Origin: Sandaracinobacteroides sp041675905
GTDB taxonomy: Bacteria; Pseudomonadota; Alphaproteobacteria; Sphingomonadales; Sphingomonadaceae
Assembly: GCA_041675905.1 (NCBI GenBank)
Contig: JBAYSX010000011.1
Span: 1 to 64,000, forward strand
Reading direction: 5' to 3'
Length of the DNA: 64,000 nucleotides
Below the pieces are notes generated by a model, which saw nothing but the letters and a program-made list of their open reading frames with translations, did no database searches and was not told the DNA's origin. Positions 17,940-26,551 of the stretch are shown here, in pieces; the stretch's first letter is position 1; each line of letters starts with the position of its first letter. A program made the position numbers and the translations under genes.

Positions 17940-19343
17940 TCAGCCGAACAGCTTGCCGGGGTTCATGATGTTATCCGGGTCGAGCGCTGCCTTGATCGCG
18001 CGCATGGCTGCGAGCTTCCCCGGATCCCCGAGTCGCGCCAGTTCCCGCGCCTTCAGTGTGCCAATGCCATGTTCCGCCGAGATCGAGCCATGGTGGGCGA
18101 CAACCAGATCATCAGTCGCCAGGCGTGCGCGCGGCTGTTCGGCGGCGAGCCATATGTGCGCGTCCGCGCCCGCGGGCGGGCGCAGATTAAGGTGGAGATT
18201 GCCATCTCCCAGATGGCCGAACGCGATGGGCCGGCTGCCGGGAAATTCCGCTGCGAACATGGCCAGCGCCGCGCGCAGGAAAGCCGGCACGCCTTCCACC
18301 GGCACGGCGATGTCATTCTTGATCGCCGGGCCTTCGAGCCGCTCCGCTTCCGGCACCGATTCGCGTAACTTCCACAAGGCTTCCCGTTGGGCGAGGCTAT
18401 TGGCGACCACCACATCCTGCACCTCGCCGGCTTCCAGCGCGGTCGCCAGCACGGCTTCCAACCTATGCTGAGGGGCTGCGGCTTCCACCAGCACATGGAA
18501 GGTGTGGGACCCGGCAAGCGGCATTTGTACTCCGGGGATAAACTCGCCGACCAGATCGAGCGCCGCCTGTTCCAGCAATTCGAAACTCTCGATGACTTCG
18601 CCCAGCGCCAGTCGCAGACGGCCGAGGAGTGCCAGCGCTGCGTCGGCGCTGGCGACACCTGCCCACGCCGTCGTCAGCGTGGCGGGGCGGGGCGCGAGCT
18701 TCAGCGCCACCGCGGTCACGACCCCCAATGTTCCTTCTGCACCAATCAGCAACTGCTTGATATCGTAGCCGCTATTGTCCTTGCGCAAAGGGGATAGCTG
18801 ATCGAGCCGGTTGCCATCGGGGAGGACCGCTTCCAGCCCCAGCACCAGCGCCCGCATGCTGCCATGCCGCAACACCTGCACGCCGCCGGCATTGGTCGAA
18901 ACCAGGCCGCCAATGGTTGCACTGCCTTTGGACGCCAGCGATAGCGGAAAGACGCAATCCCTGGATTCCGCAGCCATATGCACGGCTTCCAATATCGCGC
19001 CCGCTTCCGTTACCATCGATAGCCCGTCGGGATCGATTGACCGGATGCGCGTCATGGCTTGCAGGGACAGCAGTGCGACAGGCCGGTCCCGGGATGCTGA
19101 CGGGATGCCGCCACCAACAAGGCCGGTATTTCCGCCCTGCGGCACCAGTGCAATGGCATGTTGCCGGGCCAGCCGGACGATCTGCTGCACCGTGGCGGTA
19201 TCGCGTGGTTTTAACAATATGTCCGCATGACCGGAAATCTGCCCGCGCCAATCCACCAGATGTGGCGCAATCGCATCCGCGTGGGTGATGCAGACGCCGG
19301 ATGGCAGCGCTGCCTGAAGCGCCGCGATTGCCGACGGGGCCAT
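17940..19343 (-). CDS. FAD-linked oxidase/dehydrogenase of 2-hydroxy acids (GlcD/D2HGDH-like)
   Basis: Flavoprotein of 467 residues of the vanillyl-alcohol oxidase superfamily. The PP-type FAD domain has VPQGGNTGLVGGG near residue 75 and KGSATIGGLVSTNAGG. The C-terminal cap ends in the family-typical EHGIGTLKARELARLGDP and PDNIMNPGKLF. Members oxidise D-2-hydroxyglutarate, D-lactate or glycolate; the exact substrate is not decidable here. The gene directly follows phaR, with its AAAGGG ribosome site overlapping the phaR stop region, suggesting co-transcription. Confidence 0.88.
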   Translation of the reverse strand: MAPSAIAALQAALPSGVCITHADAIAPHLVDWRGQISGHADILLKPRDTATVQQIVRLARQHAIALVPQGGNTGLVGGGIPSASRDRPVALLSLQAMTRIRSIDPDGLSMVTEAGAILEAVHMAAESRDCVFPLSLASKGSATIGGLVSTNAGGVQVLRHGSMRALVLGLEAVLPDGNRLDQLSPLRKDNSGYDIKQLLIGAEGTLGVVTAVALKLAPRPATLTTAWAGVASADAALALLGRLRLALGEVIESFELLEQAALDLVGEFIPGVQMPLAGSHTFHVLVEAAAPQHRLEAVLATALEAGEVQDVVVANSLAQREALWKLRESVPEAERLEGPAIKNDIAVPVEGVPAFLRAALAMFAAEFPGSRPIAFGHLGDGNLHLNLRPPAGADAHIWLAAEQPRARLATDDLVVAHHGSISAEHGIGTLKARELARLGDPGKLAAMRAIKAALDPDNIMNPGKLFG

Positions 19344-19347
19344 CGCG

Positions 19348-19950
19348 CTACCCTTTGCTGATATTGTTGATTTGCGCCTGCAATGCGTCGAGTTGCGCTT
19401 TCAGCGCCTTCAGTTCTTCGCTGCTTTCGGCTGGCTTTTCCGGTTCCGGCTGCGGTTCGGCGGGGCGCATCGCAGCCAGCGGGCTGGATTTGGCCCAGAT
19501 TTCCGCCGCCGCCTTCATCATCGCCATATTTTGCCGTGCCAGCGCCTCGAACGGGCTGTCGCTGCCGCCGGGGATAATGCCTTGCAGCGCCGCCCGGACC
19601 TGTTCCTGATTGCGGCGGAACGCCTCCATCGAGGCTTCGAGATAATGCGGCACCATCGCCTGCATCTGATCGCCATACATGGAGATAATCTGCCGCAGGA
19701 AACTGACGGGCAACAAGGTCGTACCGCGTGTTTCCTCTTCCATGATGATCTGGGTGAGTACGCTATGCGTGATATCTTCGCCGGATTTCGCGTCGATCAC
19801 CTGGAATTCGCGCCCGGCGCGCGTCATCGCGGACAGATGATCAAGGGTGATATAGGAAGAGCTTTCCGTGTCATACAGGCGTCGATTGGCGTATTTCTTG
19901 ATTATCACCATGGATTTTTTGCCATTCTCAGCGGAAGCCCTGGTAGACAT
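19348..19950 (-). CDS. phaR: Polyhydroxyalkanoate synthesis repressor PhaR
   Basis: Regulator of 200 residues. The N-terminal PHB/PHA accumulation regulator domain is recognisable from VIIKKYANRRLYDTESSSYITLDHL through ITHSVLTQIIMEEE. It is followed by the PHB-associated region and a Glu/Pro linker, ending in a short coiled coil (LKALKAQLDALQAQINNI). PhaR binds both PHB and DNA and represses phasin and synthesis genes until granules form. An AGAGGGAAG site precedes the chosen ATG; longer upstream frames are not family-like. It is divergent from a PhaC-like gene 130 bases away, whose promoter it may control. Confidence 0.94.
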   Translation of the reverse strand: MSTRASAENGKKSMVIIKKYANRRLYDTESSSYITLDHLSAMTRAGREFQVIDAKSGEDITHSVLTQIIMEEETRGTTLLPVSFLRQIISMYGDQMQAMVPHYLEASMEAFRRNQEQVRAALQGIIPGGSDSPFEALARQNMAMMKAAAEIWAKSSPLAAMRPAEPQPEPEKPAESSEELKALKAQLDALQAQINNISKG

Positions 19951-20080
19951 ACGGAAACTTCCCTCTATCAATAACGCAAGTGCGAACAAGGCATAGAAGG
20001 AAGTTCCTAGCATGCGCATCACGCTGGAGCAATTCGGGAGCCTGCATAGCAGGGGCGTAATTTGATGCAGCGCACAAGAA

Positions 20081-21190
20081 TTGGCGGCCATGGCTGAGAG
20101 CAGTCTCCAGACGGGCGGGCCACGCGGAGAGTCCTTGTTGTCCGCGCAGCGCGGCCGGGGTCCGCATCCGCTCGGTCTGTTTCTGGCCATGGCGATCCGC
20201 CGCACCGCCGGTGATCGGGATCGACTGAAAGCCGTACTGCAGGGCGTGCGGCGCTATCAGGAAGCGCCGCTGCCAGCGGCCATGCCGGAATCGCCCGTTG
20301 TGGCGCGTCGCGGAACGGTCCATTTGAGGCGGGTTGCCGGGCCGGAAGATGGGCCGGTTGTGGTGGTCGTTCCCTCGCTTATCAACGCGGCGGTCGTACT
20401 CGATCTCGCGCCGGGGCGTTCGCTCGTCCGTTACCTGGCGGAGCAGGGCAATCGCGTGCTCATGATCGACTGGGGACCGCTGGGCCCCGGCGAACGGCGA
20501 CTCGGGTTTGCCGGACTGGTGACGCAACGTCTTGTGCCGCTGATCCGGACGCTTGATCGTCCGGCGCATTTACTGGGTTATTGCCTGGGGGGTACGCTGA
20601 CGCTTGCTGCGGCACAGTGTTTGGGGAAGAGGGCGCGGTCGCTTGCGCTCCTCGCCGCGCCATGGCATTTTTCCGGCTATAGCAGCGAGGTTCGCACCCA
20701 CGCGCTGGGCGTATGGGGCATGATCCGCCCCGTGGCGGAACGCCTGGGGGCCATGCCAGTATCATTACTTAATCCGCTGTTCTGGAGTCTCGGTGAAGAC
20801 GCGGTCGTCAACAAATTCGAAAAACTGGCGGCGTATCCGGCGGACGATCCGCATATTGGCTGGTTCGCCGCGGTTGAGGACTGGACGAACAGCGGTGCGC
20901 CGTTGAGCCGGGCCAGCGCGCGGGATCTGTTCCTGCGTGGTTATGGCGCGGATTTGTTCGGCCAGGGGCGCTGGAAAGTTGGCGGCACCCTCATCCGCCC
21001 GGAAGATCTTTCCTGCCCGGTCGCCGATTTTGTTGCCCGCAACGATCGGATCGTGCCACCTTCGGCCCGTATCCGCCTTGCTTCAGCCGACAAGTTCGAG
21101 GTCGGATCGGGCCATGTCGGCATGATCGTTGGCCGGGACGCGCCGCAAACCCTGTGGCAGCCGCTTTCCAACTGGTTCGCCAGCAGGTAG
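20081..21190 (+). CDS. PhaC-like alpha/beta hydrolase (short PHA synthase homologue)
   Basis: Protein of 369 residues with the PHA-synthase type nucleophile box GYCLGG (Cys about 168). A candidate catalytic aspartate lies in ARNDRIVPP (about 322) and a histidine in GSGHVGMIVG (about 345). This is the Cys-Asp-His triad that polymerises 3-hydroxyacyl-CoA. Its length resembles class III/IV PhaC (about 355-370), not the roughly 600-residue class I enzyme usual in proteobacteria. No phaE or phaR-type partner subunit is adjacent. The position between repressor phaR and a thiolase gene supports a PHB role. Catalytic activity is inferred. Confidence 0.8.
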   Translation: MAAMAESSLQTGGPRGESLLSAQRGRGPHPLGLFLAMAIRRTAGDRDRLKAVLQGVRRYQEAPLPAAMPESPVVARRGTVHLRRVAGPEDGPVVVVVPSLINAAVVLDLAPGRSLVRYLAEQGNRVLMIDWGPLGPGERRLGFAGLVTQRLVPLIRTLDRPAHLLGYCLGGTLTLAAAQCLGKRARSLALLAAPWHFSGYSSEVRTHALGVWGMIRPVAERLGAMPVSLLNPLFWSLGEDAVVNKFEKLAAYPADDPHIGWFAAVEDWTNSGAPLSRASARDLFLRGYGADLFGQGRWKVGGTLIRPEDLSCPVADFVARNDRIVPPSARIRLASADKFEVGSGHVGMIVGRDAPQTLWQPLSNWFASR

Positions 21191-21237
21191 GGGTCAGGGA
21201 AAGCCGGATTATTGAAACACAAGAGGAGACGTTCGCA

Positions 21238-22410
21238 ATGCCCGATGTCGTAATCACCGCGGCCCGCCGTACCCCTGTCGGCAGCTTCCTCGGCAGCTTC
21301 GTCAATACCCCCGCCCACGAACTTGGCGCGGTCGCCATCAAGGCGGCGCTGGAGGATTCCGGCGTTGCGCCGGAAGAGGTGGGCGAAGTAATCCTTGGTC
21401 AGGTGCTGACCGCCGCCCAGGGGCAAAATCCGGCGCGCCAGGCGTCGAAGGCTGCCGGCATTCCCGATGAAATCACCGCCTTTGGCGTCAACCAGTTGTG
21501 CGGTTCCGGACTGCGGAGCGTGGCGCTCGGCTTCCAGGCCATTCGTAATGGTGACGCGCAAATCATCGTCGCCGGCGGCCAGGAAAGCATGTCGCTTGCT
21601 CCGCACGCGCAATATTTACGTTCGGGCGTGAAAATGGGCTCCTTCGAACTGGTGGACACCATGCTGAAGGATGGCCTGACGGACATTTTCCACGGTTATC
21701 ATATGGGCGTCACCGCCGAGAATGTCGCCGAGCGTTATCAACTCACCCGCGAGGCGCAGGACCGGTTCGCCGTCACGTCGCAAAACAAGGCAGAGGCCGC
21801 GCGCGACGCAGGGCGTTTCAAGGCGGAAATTGCCGCCGTTACGCTGAAAACCCGCAAGGGCGAAACGGTCGTGGATACGGATGAATATATCCGTAACGGC
21901 GCAACGCTGGAAGCGATGGCCGGTTTGCGCCCCGCCTTCAAAAAGGACGGCACCGTTACCGCGGGCAACGCATCGGGTATCAATGACGGCGCGGCGGCCA
22001 TCGTGCTGATGTCGGCGGAAGAGGCGGCACGCCGCAATGCGCCGGTTTTGGCCACGATCAAGAGCTGGGCGACGGTCGGCGTCGATCCGGCCTATATGGG
22101 TATTGGCCCGATCCCGGCATCGCAAAAGGCGCTGGAGCGCGCCGGCTGGACTGTCGCCGATCTCGACCTGATCGAGGCGAATGAAGCCTTTGCCGCCCAG
22201 TCGCTTGCCGTCGGTCAGGAACTGGGTTTCGATCCGGAAAAGCTCAACGTCAACGGCGGGGCCATCGCCCTCGGTCATCCCATCGGGGCATCGGGCGGTC
22301 GTGTGCTGGCGACGCTGCTGCATGAAATGGTCCGCCGCGATGCGAAGAAGGGTCTGGCCACCCTGTGCATCGGCGGTGGCATGGGTATTGCCCTGACGGT
22401 TGAGCGTTAA
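21238..22410 (+). CDS. phaA: Acetyl-CoA acetyltransferase (thiolase)
   Basis: Thiolase of 390 residues that condenses two acetyl-CoA to acetoacetyl-CoA, or runs in reverse. Active residues are visible: Cys in NQLCGSGLRS (about 88), His in LGHPIGASGGR and Cys in CIGGGMG near the end. The ATG is preceded by AGAGGAG; the longer frame overlapping the upstream gene is rejected. It lies 47 bases downstream of the PhaC-like gene and is probably co-transcribed, matching the first step of PHB synthesis. A catabolic atoB role cannot be excluded. Confidence 0.92.
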   Translation: MPDVVITAARRTPVGSFLGSFVNTPAHELGAVAIKAALEDSGVAPEEVGEVILGQVLTAAQGQNPARQASKAAGIPDEITAFGVNQLCGSGLRSVALGFQAIRNGDAQIIVAGGQESMSLAPHAQYLRSGVKMGSFELVDTMLKDGLTDIFHGYHMGVTAENVAERYQLTREAQDRFAVTSQNKAEAARDAGRFKAEIAAVTLKTRKGETVVDTDEYIRNGATLEAMAGLRPAFKKDGTVTAGNASGINDGAAAIVLMSAEEAARRNAPVLATIKSWATVGVDPAYMGIGPIPASQKALERAGWTVADLDLIEANEAFAAQSLAVGQELGFDPEKLNVNGGAIALGHPIGASGGRVLATLLHEMVRRDAKKGLATLCIGGGMGIALTVER

Positions 22411-22426
22411 GGGCAGCCCGCCACAA

Positions 22427-23014
22427 ATGACGGCAGGCGAAGCAACTTCGGCGGGAATCGGTCACGCGGCCGCTTCCCGCCTGCGCCCGCAGCATCCGGG
22501 CGAGGGCGAAACGATTCTGTGGCAGGGTGTCGCCCGATCCGCGCGGCTGCGCCTGCTGGAGTTTGTCAGCTTCGCCCTGCTGCTTGGACTGTTGAGCTGG
22601 CTGGCGCTTGCGCTGGTCGGTCCGCATCTTGGCGGGTCGGAGTTCGCCGGCACGCCCGATGCCCCCAGCGCCGTGCCGATGATTTTGGGCATGACGCTCG
22701 GCATGTTGCTGATTATCGCCTTGCCGGTGTGGCTGCGTGCCAGCGCGCGCGGTCGCGCCGCCTATATGCTCACCAATCGCCGCGCGCTGATCTGGCTGGG
22801 CAATCGCGTTGTCGGCGAAGCGATCCTGTTTGGCAGCCGTGTGCGGGTCGTGGAAGATACGGTGGAGTTCGCGGCATCCAATGTCTGGCTGGATTGGCGG
22901 TTGCGCGATCAGGGACCGGATTGCATCCGCTTCGAACATATTTCTGACGCCGAAGATGTGGCGAATCTCGCCGAAGCACAAGGCGCCCGGCGCGTTCCCG
23001 GCACACCCGAATAG
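22427..23014 (+). CDS. Putative membrane protein with PH-like (bPH) domain
   Basis: Protein of about 195 residues with two hydrophobic segments (about residues 50-67 and 85-103). They are followed by a soluble part AYMLTNRRALIW that resembles the start of bacterial PH-like domains (the x-YxLTNxRxx motif). Function is unknown. The open frame reaches back into the thiolase gene, but the ATG 17 bases after the thiolase stop is a more plausible start although its ribosome site is weak. Possibly the third gene of the phaC-like/thiolase transcript. Confidence 0.7.
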   Translation: MTAGEATSAGIGHAAASRLRPQHPGEGETILWQGVARSARLRLLEFVSFALLLGLLSWLALALVGPHLGGSEFAGTPDAPSAVPMILGMTLGMLLIIALPVWLRASARGRAAYMLTNRRALIWLGNRVVGEAILFGSRVRVVEDTVEFAASNVWLDWRLRDQGPDCIRFEHISDAEDVANLAEAQGARRVPGTPE

Positions 23015-23235
23015 CGGGCCTTTTCCCCCGACCCCTTTTCAACGCCCGGCATGTCCCTTATATAGCGCGTTGAAATGCACGTGATTCTCTCTCTTCCGGC
23101 TTATCGACGCGGCTGACCGCCGCGGGCGCTTCGCGCATCGCGGCGGGCGGGTGGCTGGCGGCCATCCAACGGGTTTGACCCCCAGAACCACCCAAAACCA
23201 GATGCGATATTGCCGCCTGCTGCCGGAGATGATGA

Positions 23236-23748
23236 ATGGAATTTCTGCCCCTTGCCCCCGCCGACGACCCGGAAGTCGATGCGCTGTGCGACATGTGCTT
23301 CGGCCCCGCCCGGCACCAGCGCACTGCATCCATACTGCGGCAGGGCGCACAAAGGCTGGAGAGCGCCAGCTTCATTGTGCGGCGCGAAGGTCAACTGATC
23401 GGGGCTGTGCAATGCCATATGCTCCTGTGGCGGCGGGCAGACGGGCTGGCGCGGGATATGGTGTTGCTGGGGCCGCTGGTCAGCCATCCGGACTGGCGGG
23501 ATTGCGGTATTGGTGGTGGCCTGATGAACCGGGCGCTGGCCGCGATTGATGCCGCCGGCTTGCCGGTCATGCTGGTTGGCGATTTGTCCTATTATGGCCG
23601 CTGGGGCTTTTCGGCGGAGGCCACCGGCCAGTGGCAACTTCCCGGCCCGGTGGATCGGGCGCGGCTGCTGCTGCGCGCGCAACATCCGCGAAGCTGGCAG
23701 GCGGCGGCCCATTTTCGCGATCCGCTGACGGATTGCCGCGCCGCTTGA
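23236..23748 (+). CDS. GNAT family N-acetyltransferase
   Basis: Protein of 170 residues of the GNAT fold: MVLLGPLVSHPDWRDCGIGGGLMNRAL is the acetyl-CoA-binding region (an R/Q-x-x-G-x-G/A variant, DCGIGGGL), and YYGRWGFS is the C-terminal motif B. This pattern is close to the YhbS-type predicted acetyltransferases. The acceptor is unknown. The 220-base stretch upstream holds no recognised gene. The next gene begins 32 bases downstream. Confidence 0.85.
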   Translation: MEFLPLAPADDPEVDALCDMCFGPARHQRTASILRQGAQRLESASFIVRREGQLIGAVQCHMLLWRRADGLARDMVLLGPLVSHPDWRDCGIGGGLMNRALAAIDAAGLPVMLVGDLSYYGRWGFSAEATGQWQLPGPVDRARLLLRAQHPRSWQAAAHFRDPLTDCRAA

Positions 23749-23780
23749 GCGGATCGGCAAATGGCCCTACATCCAGGGGC

Positions 23781-24371
23781 ATGGCCGAACCCATTGTCCC
23801 GCCCCCCATAGATATTGCACATGCGTCGCTGGCGGAAATTGCCGCGGCGGTCGCGGCGAAGCGGCTGCCGCCGGTAGAGCAATGGAATCCGGAGCATTGC
23901 GGCGATATCGATATGCGGATTGCCGCCGATGGCACCTGGTTTCATGCGGGGTCGCCCATTGGCCGCCCGGCAATGGTGCGGCTGTTTTCCACCATTTTGC
24001 GGCGCGAGCCCGATGGCTCCTATGTGCTGGTGACGCCGGTTGAGAAGCTCAACATCATGGTGGAGGATGCACCGTTCGTTGCGGTGGAACTGACCTCGGA
24101 GGGGGCAGGGAAGGCGCGTAATCTCGCCTTTCGCCTGAACACCGATGAAGTGGTGATTGCCGGTCCCGACCATCCGTTGCGCGTCGAAACCGCCCCCGAT
24201 GGCAATCCGCGCCCTTACCTCCATGTGCGCGGAAAGGTGGGCAATGGCCTGGAAGCGCTGCTCAACCGCCCGGTTTTCTACGAACTTGCGGAGCTGGCGC
24301 TGGCCGAAACCCCACCCGATGACCGGCCTGGCCTGTGGAGCGGAGGCGCTTTCTTTGCCTTCGCTGACTGA
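23781..24371 (+). CDS. DUF1285 domain-containing protein
   Basis: Protein of 196 residues. It shows the DUF1285 layout: PPVEQWNPEHCGDIDMRIAADGTWFHAGSPI, in parts, then RPAMVRLFSTILRREPDGSYVLVTPVEK and VEDAPFVAVEL. Structural members of this family are small beta-rich proteins of unknown function. In alphaproteobacteria the gene regularly lies directly before a CoA-pyrophosphatase NUDIX gene and cca, as here, which supports the call. Its 3' end overlaps the NUDIX start by 17 bases. Confidence 0.85.
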   Translation: MAEPIVPPPIDIAHASLAEIAAAVAAKRLPPVEQWNPEHCGDIDMRIAADGTWFHAGSPIGRPAMVRLFSTILRREPDGSYVLVTPVEKLNIMVEDAPFVAVELTSEGAGKARNLAFRLNTDEVVIAGPDHPLRVETAPDGNPRPYLHVRGKVGNGLEALLNRPVFYELAELALAETPPDDRPGLWSGGAFFAFAD

Positions 24372-24951
24372 GCAGTTGCGCGCATGTTTGCGTGCGCCGG
24401 CGCCTGCACACATTCATGCGGGCGACATTACCGTTGGCGTGCCCACACACCTGGAAAGCGGCCCCACCATTCCGGCAGCGGTGCTGATTCCCATCGTCCG
24501 CCGCCCGGATCCGGCGGTACTGTTGACAACCCGCACGGCGCATTTGCGTAATCATGCGGGGCAGGTAGCGTTCCCGGGCGGGCGTATTGATCCGACCGAT
24601 GCAGACGCCGCCGCTGCGGCACTACGGGAAGCGGAGGAAGAAATCGGCCTCGCCACCAGCGATGTCGAAATCATCGGGCAGACCGATTCCTATCGCACCG
24701 GCACCGGCTTCCGGATTGCGCCCGTGGTCGGATTGATTCCCCCGGATTTACCACTGGTTCCTTCTCCGCACGAAGTCGCCAACATCTTCGAGGTGCCGAT
24801 GGATTTCCTGCTCGATCCGGCCAATTACCGTTTGCGGGAAATGATGTGGCAGGGTCGAAAGCGCCACTATTATGAAATGGACTTCGACGGTCACCACATC
24901 TGGGGCGCGACCGCCGGGATGCTGGTCAACCTGGCGCATCGGCTGGCATGA
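24355..24951 (+). CDS. NUDIX hydrolase, CoA pyrophosphatase type
   Basis: Protein of about 198 residues. The NUDIX box region FPGGRIDPTD...ALREAEEEIGL and the preceding HLRNHAGQVAFPGG segment mark the CoA pyrophosphatase (NudL/YeaB) subgroup, which cleaves CoA to phosphopantetheine and 3',5'-ADP. The best start is a TTG at 24355 (MPSLTEQLRA), with GGAGG seven bases before it and inside the end of the DUF1285 gene. Earlier ATGs in this frame would be out of the family. It overlaps cca by ATGA. Confidence 0.88.
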   Translation: MPSLTEQLRACLRAPAPAHIHAGDITVGVPTHLESGPTIPAAVLIPIVRRPDPAVLLTTRTAHLRNHAGQVAFPGGRIDPTDADAAAAALREAEEEIGLATSDVEIIGQTDSYRTGTGFRIAPVVGLIPPDLPLVPSPHEVANIFEVPMDFLLDPANYRLREMMWQGRKRHYYEMDFDGHHIWGATAGMLVNLAHRLA

Positions 24952-26147
24952 ATCCCCCCCGCACCCTGTCGGTGGATCACTGGATGGCGCGACCGGGCGT
25001 CCCGGCATTGTTGTCGACGCTGGATGCGGAAGATGGCGCAACGCGTCTTGTCGGCGGCGCGGTGCGGGACTGGCTGCTCGGTCTGGATGTGGCGGACGTC
25101 GATTTCGCGACGAGGCTGGCTCCCGAAGAGGTGCTGGAGCGGCTGGAGAAAGCCCGCATCAAGGCTATCCCGACGGGCATTCGCCATGGCACCATTACCG
25201 CCGTTACCCATGGCGCACCCTATGAAATAACGACATTGCGCCACGATGTCGAAACCTTTGGCCGCCATGCGAATGTGGCGTTCACCAACGATTGGCGCGC
25301 GGATGCCGCCCGCCGTGATTTCACCATCAATGCCCTGTATGCTGATCCACTGACAGGCGAACTCTATGACTGGTTTGGCGGTCACGAAGATCTGGCGACC
25401 CGCACCGTCCGTTTCATTGGGGAGCCGTTGCAACGCATTGCTGAAGATCATTTGCGTATATTACGGTTTTTCCGCTTCTCCGCCCGTTTCGGTACGGGGC
25501 TGGAGCCGGAAGGATTTGCCGCATGTGTGGCGCGCGCCGCCGATCTGATGGCGCTGTCGCGGGAGCGTATTCGCGAGGAATTGCGGCGGTTGCTGGCGCT
25601 GCCTGCTCCTGTGGCCACGGTCCGCGCTATGGTGGAATATGGGATTTTGCGCCCTGTTTTGCCCGAAATCACGTTGGAAGGCGTCGATCGCATGGCGGCG
25701 ACCATTGCCGCCGAAGCCGCCGCCGGGGCGCGTGGCGATGCATTGCGCCGGTTGGCCGCGCTTGTCCCTGGTGAAAGCGCCGACGCCATCGCCGTGCGGC
25801 TGAAATTATCCAATGCCGATCGCGCCCGCCTGGTTGCGGCGACCGGCCCGGGCGAGCGCCCGGACGACATGCGTGTGCTGGCGTATCGCATCGGCGCGCC
25901 TGCGGCATTCGACCGGATGCTGATTTCCGGCGATTCTCGTGCCGGGCAATGGCGTGGTCCGTTCGCCAACTGGCAGCGACCGCGCATGCCATTAACGGGC
26001 AAGGATATTATCGCGATGGGCGTGCCGCCCGGCCCGGAGGTATCGAAACTTCTGGCTGAAATCGAGAATTGCTGGCTGGCCGCCGGGCTTCCGGCTGACC
26101 GTGAGCGCACCGCTGCGCTGGCCCGCAAAGTATTGGGGCGACGCTGA
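24948..26147 (+). CDS. cca: CCA tRNA nucleotidyltransferase
   Basis: Class II nucleotidyltransferase of 399 residues that adds or repairs the 3' CCA of tRNAs. Motif A is RLVGGAVRDWLLG, followed by DVDFATR with the metal-binding acidic pair. Then come the RRDFTINALY and template-like ERL/RxLRxxRF blocks (RIAEDHLRILRFFRFSARFG). The C-terminal third is divergent, as is usual for alphaproteobacterial members. ATGA overlap with the NUDIX gene gives a DUF1285-nudix-cca operon. Confidence 0.95.
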   Translation: MNPPRTLSVDHWMARPGVPALLSTLDAEDGATRLVGGAVRDWLLGLDVADVDFATRLAPEEVLERLEKARIKAIPTGIRHGTITAVTHGAPYEITTLRHDVETFGRHANVAFTNDWRADAARRDFTINALYADPLTGELYDWFGGHEDLATRTVRFIGEPLQRIAEDHLRILRFFRFSARFGTGLEPEGFAACVARAADLMALSRERIREELRRLLALPAPVATVRAMVEYGILRPVLPEITLEGVDRMAATIAAEAAAGARGDALRRLAALVPGESADAIAVRLKLSNADRARLVAATGPGERPDDMRVLAYRIGAPAAFDRMLISGDSRAGQWRGPFANWQRPRMPLTGKDIIAMGVPPGPEVSKLLAEIENCWLAAGLPADRERTAALARKVLGRR

Positions 26148-26551
26148 TATTTAATCAATGTTATCTTATGTTAACAATAGTTAATATATTCTTCTAATTA
26201 ACAAGAATTAACGATGTAGAATTGTGTTGGAAGAATTGTAAATAAATATTACACGTTAGTATTTGGTAATATATACATAAATTAACCTTGATGACTACAA
26301 GGTTTCCGTTGATGCGGTGGCCATGGATCGCCCCGGATATGATTAAAACAGGATATTTCCGGAAGTTGTTGTTGCAACGCAACAATCCCTGGCATCGGTC
26401 TTGATTGCCGATCGGCAATTCATCATGAAAAATCGTCAGGGCTGATTGGCACATAAATTGCTGCTCTAATGTTGCCCGGCCAGGCTGGTTCGGGTCTTCG
26501 TCTGCCTCTTGCGGGCGGAGTTCGCCAATCTTTCGCAAGGATTGAATTCCC
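26148..26551. promoter_or_regulatory. AT-rich intergenic region upstream of a PEP-CTERM gene
   Basis: No supported gene in these 404 bases. The first 150 bases are strikingly AT-rich compared with the surrounding genome and hold repeated TTAAC/GTTAA words and several TAATAT-like boxes. The remainder (26300-26551) has normal composition and ends in an AAGGA ribosome site before the next ATG. It probably carries the promoter of the downstream secreted protein and may be a site for an AT-preferring nucleoid protein. Confidence 0.5.
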
